From Hyposmocoma kahamanoa (Eukaryota; Arthropoda; Insecta; Lepidoptera; Cosmopterigidae), in contig NW_020653719.1 in NCBI RefSeq assembly GCF_003589595.1, forward strand, positions 1,855,181-1,919,180: a DNA stretch of 64,000 bases, in the 5' to 3' direction. The stretch's first letter is position 1. Each line of letters opens with the position of its first letter. The translations under genes were made by a program, and so were the position numbers. The notes beneath the pieces are model-generated. The model saw only the letters and a list, made by a program, of their open reading frames with translations, was not told the DNA's origin and did no database searches. Below are positions 30,014 to 43,100 of the stretch, in pieces.

Positions 30014-30059
30014 TATAGAATGATATTGCCACTACTAATAGTGGCAATATCATTCTATA
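30014..30059. repeat. Perfect short hairpin, 21-bp arms and 4-nt loop
   Basis: TATAGAATGATATTGCCACT (30014-30033) is followed by actaat and its exact inverse (30040-30059); the a and t of the spacer also pair. The stem has no mismatch or bulge. It could be a miRNA-like or foldback sequence. It lies about 1 kb upstream of the MTHFD1 start. Confidence 0.8.
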
Positions 30060-30530
30060 ATACTCTGTAGTTCATGTTGCTACCTAAACACAGAATTATA
30101 CTAATATTTTGAACACTAAGTATGGAAAGAGCATGCTTTCTGAGTATTTTGATATGCCTATTAAAATTTTGTCATTATCTATTTTTTTCCCTCCAAGACG
30201 TAACGGGACCCAAGGCCTGCATCAATCAATTCAATGATGTTCTCATTACACATCTGTTGCTTATTGTATCCATTCAAACATTTAGATTATAATATAACCA
30301 TTTCGTATAAAGTTTTGAAATTGCGACAGAAATGAGAATAATTGTGAATTTAATTAGGCGAGTTTCTCGTATTCCAGACAGAAAGTTTTGGAACGACTGT
30401 TTGAGGTACAATTTTATAATCTTTATGATTGATTATTTTTACACTTTGTTTCTTGCATGAGACGATTCTTAATCTTATTGACTTAGCTTCTTTTTAGGCA
30501 ATGACACTATTTTATTTAAATCGCGTATCT

Positions 30531-30645
30531 ATGTTTGTTTTTCAAATAAACTAACGTTTCGGGCCATTGCGGCTGACTGTCAGCCGTGACCATAGAACCT
30601 GTGAAGACCTGTAAAGACCCCGAAACGTTGTTGGTTTAATTGTAA
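30531..30645. repeat. MITE-like element with AACGTTTCGGG ends, copy 2
   Basis: aaactaacgtttcgggcc on the left is inverted as accccgaaacgttgttggtt on the right. Between them, ggctgactgtcagccgtgac is itself a short palindrome. Related to 12790-13185 and 37840-37880. Confidence 0.6.
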
Positions 30646-31066
30646 AAAAAATACGTATAGGTGCTATTTAGATCCGAAAAAATAGCTTAATTTCCTATGT
30701 GTAACAATCGCGAAAACCCAAGAACTCGACATTGGCTTCTTTTTGTCTTCAATGTCACATATAGCAAATACAATACATAGAATGTTGTTCCGCTTTCACT
30801 CCTCTTCTCATTGTTCTGGATATGAATTAAGATTAATTAGTGCATTTCTGACTATAGAAATTCTGTATACCAAAGGAAAGTTGTCATATAATGCTGTATA
30901 GTTATATCAAGTTTGTTTGGGCATGTTACTTTACACACATACGTTTGAACGAAACGATGGTCCTCGCGGTACACGAGGTTATCAACTAAGGTCAATATCT
31001 TGTTATGTTGTTTGCTGTCTTTGTACCAGTAGGTGCTAGACCTTCACGGAGATCAAGACTGTCAGG

Positions 31067-31104
31067 ATGGTGGCTCAAAAAATTTTAGGAACTCAAGTGG
31101 CCCG
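31067..31104 (+). CDS. MTHFD1: MTHFD1 exon 1 (start codon, 38 nt coding)
   Basis: ATG in the context gtcaggATGG, reading [12 protein letters not shown] plus two bases of an Arg codon, then donor GTATAG. It aligns with the AQIL.G..IAKS start of fly pug. It supplies exactly the phase that exon 2 needs, and it puts the catalytic residues one below the human numbering. The donor is weak and there is no transcript evidence, hence moderate confidence. Confidence 0.75.
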
Positions 31105-34100
31105 GTATAGTGATTTTTATTTTTTATTTATGTTTTTTTATAACATCAAGTGACGAACAAGTCGTGCGTCTGATGGTAAGCTATATGCCTGTCCATAACT
31201 GAAACCCCCTCTGTACCCCTCAGAGCTTTAAATTGCAAATATATGTCGGGCACTACCACTACGCTCGTGACCCTAGACATAAGTTGACAAGTCTCATGTG
31301 CTTGTAATTTAAGCAGCACCCTTATCCTACAAAACCGGAACACAGTAACGCTGACATTACTGCTTGGCGTCAGAAATAGGTAAGGTAAGGCAGCTCTACC
31401 CTGGACGATCTCTTTCACAAGGAGCTCTCCTGCTACTATATGTTTTGAGTAGGGATTTATTTGGATATTTTTTGTGAAAGTGTATTCCATTAATTTCTTA
31501 TTATAATGAATGGTCGGAAAAAGGTGTTCCACAATATTTATGTACATGTATAGATATAGCTACAAGGAGCGTCATAGAGTTATTAAAACCGCCAATTATT
31601 AATTAATTACTGTTTCGAATTCGAATTGTGGACGAATTTTACTGCATCGTAGGGCAAAACTAGGAACTGATCTACCTACTGACTGACCTAGGAAGTCGAA
31701 GTTGGATTTTGAAGTAATTCTAATGGTGCCAACCATTATATGTGAATCCAAATGTAAAAATGCAGTAGATAACTGACCTCATACCAAAGCAGAGAATAAA
31801 AAGGTAACGAGGATGGTCACTCTCCGCCCCTGCCTAGCTTTAAATACCGCACTGCGCCTCGCATATTGACAGTCACATTGACGGAACGGCGACACTTGCT
31901 AGTAGAACTTAAGAAGAAAAAAAATCATTTAAAATTTTGTTTACGAGGGAAATTTTGGGCCATTTTAGTTTGCATGAGAATAAAAATATTTTAATTATAT
32001 TCAAAAACACAGTTCATACATTCGAACTATTAGCAGATATGTCGTATTTTAAAAGGAAAATGTTCACACTAGATTATTTTAATATTTTTTATAAAAAATA
32101 CTGCTGGATGCTTCAGCCAGACGAAAAAGTATAATTTTTGACGGTCATGCTCATGCACGGCTATTTATCTTCATAAATAGAGTAAAGAGAAGAGTTTCTT
32201 TCATCCGAAAATCCGAAATTCAAAAAAAGTAATATTTGGTGGTTTTAACAACTCGATGTCGCTTTTTGTAGCTATATCTATCTACACATGCATCTATATA
32301 TATGGAACACCTTCTTCCGACCATTGCTTATAATTGATGCAAGATGGAACAAACTCAAAGAAAAAAAAAAGATACGGCTGGACTGGCTCTTCCAACTAAG
32401 ATATGGAACGACTCCAACCGCCCCTTTCTCAGCTCTCACATACCTACTAGTAGACATATCTATATTTTACAAATAAAATGTACGAAAGTGATTTAGGAAG
32501 ATTATTATTATACGATGCAGTGAAGGGCGGTACGCGTGCGATGTGCGTGAGCCTTTAAAATATTTAGGTTCTTTGAGTTATTTCTTGTTATCGTTAGTGA
32601 ATTTTTTGTCACGATTGGCCGCCCCTAAAATCTAGAACGCCCTAGGCCCGGGCCTAGGGTGGCCTTAGGGCAAATCCGCTATTGAGTGCGGGACAATGTT
32701 GAGTGTGTGCGTTATTATTATTATTTAGTTAAGTACCCAAACAAATGGACTGACAAGCCACAACTCTTATTCATTCATATTCATCTTTATTTGCAAGATA
32801 CATTGTAAATCAAGATTTTACAATTTTTATTACAGTACATGTAGGACCCTGCAAGGGCACCGCAAATTGAGAGCGCAGCTCTTGTTCATTAAATTACAAA
32901 AATAAATTTACATGCAAAAACTACTAACATTTTATCAATATATTAATATAAACGTAAAAATTAAAGATTAATAAAAAAAAATTAAAAAAATTCAAATTTA
33001 AAAATACAAATAATTTAGAACAAAAGTAATGCATAATTATGTATATTTCATTCAAAATCTAAAACAAAATAAAAATAATACTCGTATACCGATATTTAAA
33101 TATAACAATGTCAATTTTAGTGAATTACAAATATAATTATTAATTATTTAAAATTTTCCCGATATTATTTTATATTTTGTATTATCACAGAAAAAATTCT
33201 TCTATTGTGTAGTACACTTTTTTGAAAGAAATGTTTTCAGTTGATTCTGGTAGCCCTTTTAAAGATATAGATAGCCTCTTAACTTTTAGTAGAATACCAA
33301 ACGTACAAAATCTTGCCATTGACACTATTGACACCCAACTGAGATGACTTAATATTAACAGACTTTGGGCCCAGGTACCTTTTCAGCTACCAACAGTTAG
33401 GGCGCATTCCCATTATGTCGTAACGTTTTATTTATCGTCAGACGACTATCGCTTCTAGCTTGTTCTCATATCCCGACTGTCTGTCGTGACTGTGTCGTGC
33501 ATTTTTTTTTTTTTTGGAGGTCAGTAGAGTGTGTTCGCTCCCGTGTGAAATGGATGAAGATGAAATTTTAATAACGTAGGTATTACTTTTTAAAACGGCG
33601 GACACGTGCAAGCAAAGATAAATAACTCGTGTCGACAATAGTAGCTGCGATTATCTGTGGTCATATTTTTATCGTGACGTTTTATTTATCGTCAGACGAC
33701 TGTTGTCGTTGTAGCTGTTATCATTGTCTTGACAGTCTGTCGTCGTAACGTCAAAAATGTCGTGAACTATAGTTAATTGTGTTGTAGGTACTGTATGTGA
33801 ACAACTTCATTTCAATATACAATTTCCTACGACTCTAAAAGAATGACGCCAAACCAAAGAAAACTTTTACAATTCTTGGAATATTGTACATATTATGATC
33901 AATCTGTATATTACATTAGATTCATTATTATATTAGATTTCATTTAATTTTTAATTCAATACAAATTAACCTTTATAAAGGATTATGTGTGTGCGTGTGC
34001 GTGTGCGTGCGTGTGCGTTTGTGTGTGCGTGTGAGTTTGTGTGTGCGTGTGCGTGCGTGCGTGCGCGCGTGCGTGTGTGTGTACAAGGATTAAGCCAGTG

Positions 34101-37100
34101 AACTAGCCCTCATTTAGCAAGTCCTCTATTTCTTCGGCACTTACTGACACTATGCTCAAGTTCTGAGTTTGAGTAAGTCACGACACATTAAACTGCACGA
34201 CTCTCTGTTGCGCTCTAAATGTTGCTGGTTCAAGTCCAGCCGGATCGAAGGAATTTCTCTTCGAGTTTGTTCGCTCTTTGTATCAATTAAAACATGTTTT
34301 CAATGATCATTTGAATGCCTCCATGACTTACTGATTACCACGCTGGTCAGCCACGCAAGGTTGGAAATATTTGTATGGCCTACATTTTTCTCTCCAGAGT
34401 TTGGGTGTCATTTATGGTTGTCTATCTATGTGTCCATGGCACTCGCAATACAGGGTTTTTCTAATGTGGGGCTACGAGTCTGTGCGTTATTTATTTATTA
34501 ATTTGTCAAGTATAAATAACTAATTCATAAATTAGGTATAATTGCCTGTTTAATTTAGTTTTGTTGAAAAGTCAGTGATTAGAGTTTCGTGTTAATTGAC
34601 ATACAATAGTTACGTAAGTTCACGCGTTATTAACCTTAGCCACCGCAGGTGAAACACGATAGTGAGATTTTATTAAAACCACAAAACCACGCGAAAATTG
34701 TAGTTATTACGTACCTTAATTCAATAAAACTACGTTCTTACGCAAACTGTTACAGGGAAATAGACCCTAGTACCTATATGCGTACTTATAGGCATATATG
34801 CCCATATATATTTTGTGGAGGAAAAGCAATTACGAATACATCGAATTTTCCGTGACGCTGAATCTTGTAATTTACGTAGAATAATTAGCAAATTAAATCA
34901 ATATAGTGTCTTCTTCAATAAAACACACTACATCGATGCATGTAATATTTTGTTTATACTTAGGTTATTAGTTTATTACACGGTACGGGATTTTTAAGTG
35001 CCGAATAGTAGTATATACCTTAATGTAATTAATTTATTATTGAAATTTTGATTATCGAGGCGGCAGCTTCCGGAATGCCTCGGCAGCCTATCGGGATGCT
35101 GCATACCAAATTTTATTCCTTCGGGGTATAAGTGCACACTTGCGTGCGTGTGTGCTTGCGTGTGAGTGTTGTTTGTGTGTAAGTTGTAGGTATATAGTGT
35201 GACCATTGATGTTTGTATGATTTATCACTTGAAACATTGATCTATTTCCATGACCTTATTTTGGTTTTACTTTGGGAATAATCCGACGGAGAGATTGTCA
35301 CCGGAACGTGCGTTTCAACGTGCTTGATGAATTTTAAAACCATTCTGTATATTCTTTTCTTTTATGTTCTAGATCAGTAACAGATGATCTCCGTCGTCAA
35401 GTGTCGGAGATCCAGACCCAGGCCCCTAGCTGGGTACCTAGGCTGGCTATCGTCCAGGTAGGAAACCGGGAAGACTCCAACGTCTATATCCGCATGAAGC
35501 TGCAAGCTGCCAAGAACATCGGCATCCATGCTGAGCATATCCTACTGCCCAGTGACATTACCGAGTTTGAGGTAGGTATCTGTGCTTTTTGGTCGATACA
35601 TTTTCAACGTAGGTTGTCCCAGATACGATGATTTTGGGTTTCATTATAATTACATTAGAAACGGGAACAGATTCGATTTAATATTTACGTATTTGCACAA
35701 CTATAATCCCAAAGTTTTGATGAAATTGCACTGGCAGTGGTCACGAGCTTACGGAAAACGATAATAGATAGGTGCGCAATTGGGATACTCCGGTTTAGTG
35801 CGTTGTGCAGTGTACCCAAGAGCCATGAAATCGGAAATGTTCTAATCTCTTCTTCTTTAAATAGGTCTTAACTAGTCAAAATTGTAAGTTAATAGTATAG
35901 ACTTATTTTATTACTTATGGACCTTAAAAAAAATTAATAAAGATTTTTTTCTAAGAGTGTGTGTACACGGGAGATTTACTTCTATGCTTGGTACACTTGG
36001 ACATATTTTAATATAAAAGAGAGAAAAAAAATTCTGATTCATGGCTTTTCAGGGCCAAAGTGCTTTGTTTAATTTACAGCCAATCAATTTCATTGACTAC
36101 ATTAATATACATTTCCAGCAACCGCAACTTATACTAACTCTTTATTTATATTACTTCTTTGCGCAAATATACAATATTATGACCTCGAGTTACACTGTGT
36201 GCTGCTGTTATAATAGTAGTGTTGTTCTATATTTATTTATGTGAATGTAATAACGTCGTTTGATTTCACTAGTTACATAACTATCTATATTGATATTTTA
36301 AATTACTTACTTCCAATCATTTAGATATTTACTGGCCTTTTGACATAAGTTAGATTATATAGGTTTGTTTATTGGTCTGATAAAGAAATACGGTTGAACA
36401 TATGATGCAACGGTTACGTGAATTGAAAAATAAAAACAAGTAAAAGTTAGCCTCTCGTAGTAGAAAACAAAAATTACCTACTAACGTTTGATGGAAATGC
36501 AATTATTAATGTTTATTATTGTTGTTACAAATGTTTTTATAATTATTGGTTTCTACTGTATTTATTGTATTGTATTTATGTTGTACGTTGAACAAAACTA
36601 TCGTAGTCTACATCTCACTGAAAGTACATCAATGTAAAAAAGACCAAGACAATATTATTATAAAGAACTATCCCAACGTATTCATATCAGCGGTGGAAAT
36701 TAAGAAATAAACATTCAGTAGTTTTTGACCCTTAAGGTTTTCAGATTTAAAAAAAAGTATAATATCAAGTGACGGGACAAACAAGTCGTGCGCCTGATGG
36801 TAAGCTATACGCCGGTCCACAACACTTGCAATGCCACTCAGAGCTTAAACAAAAGGAGTGCTGCCACTGCGCCCATCACCATGAGACATAAGTTGAAAAG
36901 TCCAGGCACATGTCTGTAATTTCACCAGCACCCTTATCCTTCTAAACCGGAATGCAGTAATGCTAACATTACTGCTTGGCGGCAGAAATAGGTAAGGTGG
37001 CAGTACTACCCTGGACGAACTCTTTCACAAGGAGCTCTACTGCTGCTAAAATCTATAAATACCATACGGTATGGAAATTGATTTCCCCACAATCTTATTT

Positions 37101-40100
37101 AAAAATTTATTGTAAAGAAAAACCACAATCACAATTCGCATTTAACAAAGGAAAATACTAATATTACTACGAGAAATTTTATGCTTAATACGTAAGTGCA
37201 TATAGGTACGTATAATACATTATATAACTTGATCGGTTTTGTTCTGTTTTATATCATTTAAATTCAACCTAGCAAGAATAAGCTGTTATTGTCCTTAATA
37301 AAATAAATAAATAAAACACAAACAAAAGTTTTCGCTTGTTTCCTAGAGAAAATTCTTCCCGTAGACCTAAGTACAGGACACAATACCTAAAATAACGGGC
37401 TTACGTGCTCAACAATCTCATATCTTTATAAATTATTTTACAAATATTCATATTTTCGATGTCAAAAGTACTATGACCAGATGCAATATTGTAGCATCTG
37501 TTTTCCGCTCTGTATAATAATAAACACTTGTTCTTTTCAGCTCCTGGACAAGATCAAGTCACTGAACGAGTCCCCGGAGGTGCACGGCATCATTGTCCAG
37601 TTGCCTCTGGATTCCGTGCATACAATCGACACCCATAAGGTCACCGACGCCGTCTCACCAGACAAGGATGTCGACGGGTAAGTATAATATCTTCTTTTTT
37701 TTTCATTTCTTACAGAGCAAAAGAAAAAATGTAGATTTCGAGTTCTTAGGTTTTCGTGATTGTTACACATAAGAAATGAAACTATTTGTTGTAGGAAATG
37801 AAATTATATTATGAAAAAATAGTTTCACATATATTTTTTTAAACAAACCAACATTTCGGGCCCTTTACAGGGGGTCTACTTCCGTTCTCTGTCCGACATC
37901 CGTCTGAAAACAAAAAGAGTGGCGCGTTCATGAAACGCGTGGTTGCATCGAAGCTAAAGCGTGACTGCATCGTTACAAACGCGCGAAAGCTTCGATGCAA
38001 TCGCCTATAAATCCCAAGTGTAGCGATGCAATAGCGCGTTGGTATCGTTGCAGTTGCGCGCTTGCATCGCTTATTAAAATCGTGAGCATGTGTTAAAGTA
38101 GACGATAAGCGACTGCATTGCTACTGCATCGCGTTGCATCGGTGCAAACGCGCGACTGAATCGATACAAACGCGCGACTGCATCATTAAAAACGCGCGAA
38201 AGCTTCCATGCAATCGCCTATAAATTCCAAGTGTAGTGATGCAATCGAGCGTTGGTATCGTTGCAGTCGCGCGCTTGCGAAACGTTTGCATCGCTGCTTA
38301 AAATCGCGCGCGTGTAAAGGTAGACGATTAGCGACTGTTTGTAAGTCATATACGATCAAATTAAAAGACGCGGGATCCGAATGAAGGTTCATGCTTGAAA
38401 TTGTTTTTCTTTTGGTCGAGTATTACTCACTTGACAGAAATTGTTTCGGACGGACGTGGCGGCGCCGGCGGACGAAGAATAGGAGTAAGACCTCTGGTCA
38501 AATGCTCATGCAAACTCAGCTGTGATCATGGTCGTGGTGAAGAAAGCTAATATACGCAACGTAGATCCGAGAAAAATCAAACATTTCCTATACAATCAGG
38601 ACGATATCTGTCTATCTCTTTCGCTGTGTAGTAATAGTACAATTTTTCGTCCTTCGCAACAGGCTACGCCGTCTAATTGGCCATACTGTTAAACCACACG
38701 TACTGTATCCACACATGAAGTCGATCTATTTTTGTTAATATAATAATAATAATGAAGCGTGCAACCTTTCCGAAAACCGGAAAATAAAAAGAAATAACCA
38801 AGATAACCATTCCATCTGACCATATTTACAAGGAAACTAAGAATATAATTTTCTAAGATAAAACTAACTTGTGTAGAGAAATTGTCCATCGACAGAATAT
38901 ACTTCTTATACAATGGTTAAGGAGACACTGTTAATCTGTTTGTAGCCTAAGATTTTTAAAACGAACTTTGAGTAATAATAAAGGTTTTTGGGTAATTTAA
39001 CTAAAAGTAAACGTCACTTGGTTAACCGGTGAAATACAATATTTAGTAGTGAGTTTCGTATGTGTCGTATTACTGCTGTGCTCTTTAATTAGGTCGCATG
39101 TCATTAGCTGTCATCTTTTTAAAGCGATTTTAGATTGTTCAACGTAGGAAAGTTGTGATATGTGTTAAAACGTCTTTAATGAAATATTACATTCATATTA
39201 TATATTTAGAACCATTTTCAAAAAGTTCAATTTAATTTTTCAATAAATAACAAGGTAATGCCTCATAATATACTTCATTACGATTTGTTTACCTACATTT
39301 AATTACTTAGACCTTTTTATAGTATAAGACCACAGACCACTTCCGTTTATAGGACTAAGCAAAAATGGCGAGCTAAGCTATTATTCGTATTTTCAAAACG
39401 AACTTTGCTTAAGTTTAATACGAAATAAACTCATAATTTAATTTCAGTGAATTGTATTTTAGCGTTTTACTTATTTGACTTTTCACCAAAAGCGTCAATC
39501 AGCAAGTGATGTTTCTTATTAGCATAGGTCGGAAAAAGGTGTTCCAAATCTATAGATACATGTATAGATATAGCTATAAGGAGTGACATAGAGTTGTTAA
39601 AACCACCAAATTTTAATTCATTACTTTTTCCAATTCCGCATTCCCGGAAATGGTTTTACTGTATCGTAGGACAAAGCTACTCACCCAGTAGTTTTGTCCT
39701 ACGATATTGGATACTTATTTCTTCTTCCGCCAAATAGGTTTACTGTAATGCATTTTTTTACATGCCACCACTAGAATTGCTTTAAAATCCAACTTTGTTT
39801 TCCTAGATGAATAGTTTTGTCCTACGATGGAGTAAAATCAGAAACAAAAAGTAACGAGAACAGAACTCAGCCCCTCCCTGGCTTTAGATTTTAGCTGCAC
39901 CACACCCCGCACATATCCGATCACTTTAACTGAATGCCAACAAGGCTGTCGGCGAGCCGTTTTTCGTGCCATACAGCTTTGCTTATTTTAATATAGTTTT
40001 CAATTTAATTTATTCATTACGAAATTTGTACGTTAATTATACAACATCATTTTACATTACTATTTATAATTTTTTTTTTTTGTATTAGATTACCTATTGA

Positions 40101-43100
40101 CGAAGCCTTGTGCTGATCTTTAGGTTATACATTTTATTATTGTTCATAAATGCATTTTGTAAATTTTGGAATAAATGAATTTGAGCTTTAATAATTTATA
40201 ATGGTTGTGAATTGTGCTGTGTACGGCTGATTATCATTATCTAAATGGGATAAAGAGAGGAGTTTCTTTCGATTTTTCGAAACATGAAAAAAACAAGTAA
40301 AAAAAACTTGTTGAGACGCATTCAGTTATTGTTTTCTTCATTTATTTAGAGCAAAGCAACACATAATACATATTTATTATATCAATGAATACATCGTAGT
40401 GAATATACCTAATTATTAACTAGGTAATGATAAACTTGGACACGCAATTCCCAATACATTGGTTACCTTGTTTAAAAGTACCTGTCCAAAATATAACATT
40501 TCAAATGCTTTTAATATATTTTTTAAATAAACCTTCAATATTATTCTAGATAGTGAATTCATGAAAAATATAATATTATATCGTAATAAAATTCTATTAA
40601 TACAATTATAGATAACAGATTCGCGTTAGAATTTCCGTTATGTTGCCGCTCTGACCACGTAACGTAATACGTACGAGATAGTGATGGGCAACCCTGCGAC
40701 TTCACGCACACATTTCCGCGTGTGCAGATAGCGCCTCGCTATATGTAGTAATAGAAGGTAAGGGAAGGAAACTTTCGACCGTTATATAGAGTGTCCGGGT
40801 TTGCGAGTTTTACCACACGTAAAACCATTGCCGGAAGTCCGGAATTCGAAAAAAGTGATGAATTAATTAATTTGGTGGTTTTAACAACTCTATACCACTC
40901 CTTGTAGCTAAATTTTGTACATGTATCTATGTATGTGGAACACCTTTTTCCGACCATTGCTTATTAGTCGTTAACCAGTCAGCATAGTTCTCTTGAATGT
41001 ATGTATATGTTTTCTTAGTAAAAACATATACGTGAGATTTGTTTAATGAGTAAGTAATTTACGAAATATTCTTTGTCATGTCTACAGTTTTCTTACTTAT
41101 GATCGTATCTTTCATGTTTTAATAATTAATATTTTACTTTTTAAGCTATGAGTAAATTACGAATGAAAAAAATATTTTGTTTTGATTGCATACTTCTTTT
41201 TTCAATTCTGTACATTTTTTTGCAAATACTCAAGGCCCGGTTACATTTGGTCGTTTACCGATTCGGCTACACACTTGCGGTGACCAAATGGTTGAGATGA
41301 TCGACTAAAGTACAAACTACTGGGTATGGAGTATTACATACCATACACTGATGGAACCAATGGACCCCAAGCTCGTCCATGGTTTAACGCTCACTTTAGT
41401 CGTGCTGAAGCACAAAAACAGTTCGCGTACCAAGCATGGGCTGATGCTCGACTGCGCAAAGCTCCGAGTACTCGGAATCTAAATAAATAAATTTTTTTTG
41501 GAAGTCACTCTTCACCACACTAGGGCCCTACTGGGAGTTTTTTACAGTCCTCACCTAAGAGTTGACTATTTTGAGCAACTAGAGTCGGTTCTGGCTGATC
41601 TACGTACCCGCTACGAACATATTATACTCATGGGTGACTTCAATACCTGCCTTGTTAAGAGTGACTGCCGATCGAGGAAGTTGCTTTCACTCTTCCACTC
41701 ACTTTTTTTGAATTGCCTCGAGTTGTATCCCACTCACTTTCCGCATAATGGTCAACCTTCCCTTCTTGATCTGATCATCACTTCTTCTCCTGAGCTGGTT
41801 GGTTCTCATGGACAGTTTAATGCTGCTGCTTTTTCTTCACACGATTTAATTTATGCTTCGTTCAAAATTCGTCCACCTAAGCGCAGACATAAAACCTTAA
41901 TGCTCCGCAATTATGGTAAATTAGACAAAAATGCCCTTTTTGATGATGTGCTGAATTCTGATTGGGAACTAGTGTTTGGAGCGGAGGACGTGAATGAAAT
42001 GGTTCAAGCTTTTAACTCTATTATTTTGACCATCTTTGACAAGCATGCTCCTCTTCAAGTTGTCCGAGTCAAACATTTTCCCCCCCCTTGGCTCACGCCA
42101 CATATAACGGTGGTTATGGAGAGGCGCAACAGAACACGTATTAGATTGCGGAAGAATCCAACCAAAACCAATAGTGAGTCCTACATCGAGTTACGTAACC
42201 GCTGCAACAAGCTCTGTAGAAACGCCAGGTGTAAACATATTCACTCCACTATCGAAGGTTGTCCGCATACTAAGATGTGGAAATATTTGAAGTCACTGGG
42301 TATCGGTAAAGCTGATCATGTCTTTCCCTTCAATGTCGATCTTAACGCGCTGAACGACTACTTTGCATCTTCCCCAGTATGTTTAGATTCTGTCATAAAA
42401 TCGCGAACTTTATCTGTCCTGGCCAATGCACCTTGTCTTGCTTCAGCCTCTTTTGATTTTGGAAAGGTTACGACAGCAGATGTGTTGAAAATACTGAAGT
42501 CTGTCACCACGAAGGCTGTTGGTAATGACGGTTTGAGTCTTGATATGATCACTCCAATACAGGACCTAGTAGCTCCTATCCTAGCTCATATCCTTAATTT
42601 TTCCCTTTCCAGTGGTGTGTTTCCCACTGTATGGAAACAAGCCCATGTAATTCCTCTCCCTAAAAAATCAAATCCTTCTTCTTTCTCCCATTACCGCCCT
42701 ATCTCCATACTTCCTGTATTGTCCAAAACCCTTGAGCACTATGTCCATAACCGACTCACTAACCACCTCCTACGTTACGATATTTTCAACCATCTGCAGT
42801 CTGGTTTTCGAGCGGGCCATAGCACAGTTTCTGCTCTGGTGAAAATCACTGACGACATTCGTCTTAATATAGAAAATAAAAAAGTTTTTTTTTTAAATCT
42901 TTATTTATTTATGAGGGTTTTATCTGTGTAGATATGTCACCCTCATAAATAAAAAATTACTGTCCTCACTTTATTGGATTTCAGCAGTGCTTTCAGTACT
43001 GTTGATTTTAATTTGCTTCTTGCTGTGCTTAGAACTTTAGATCTACCTCCCTTAGCCGAATCCTGGTTTCGTTCGTATTTATTTGATCGTTCCCAGCTCG

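Noticed and set aside
30332..30405. Second phase-compatible candidate first exon (basic, hydrophobic peptide)
   Set aside because: No similarity to the enzyme N-terminus; a mitochondrial presequence is not expected for the cytosolic form.
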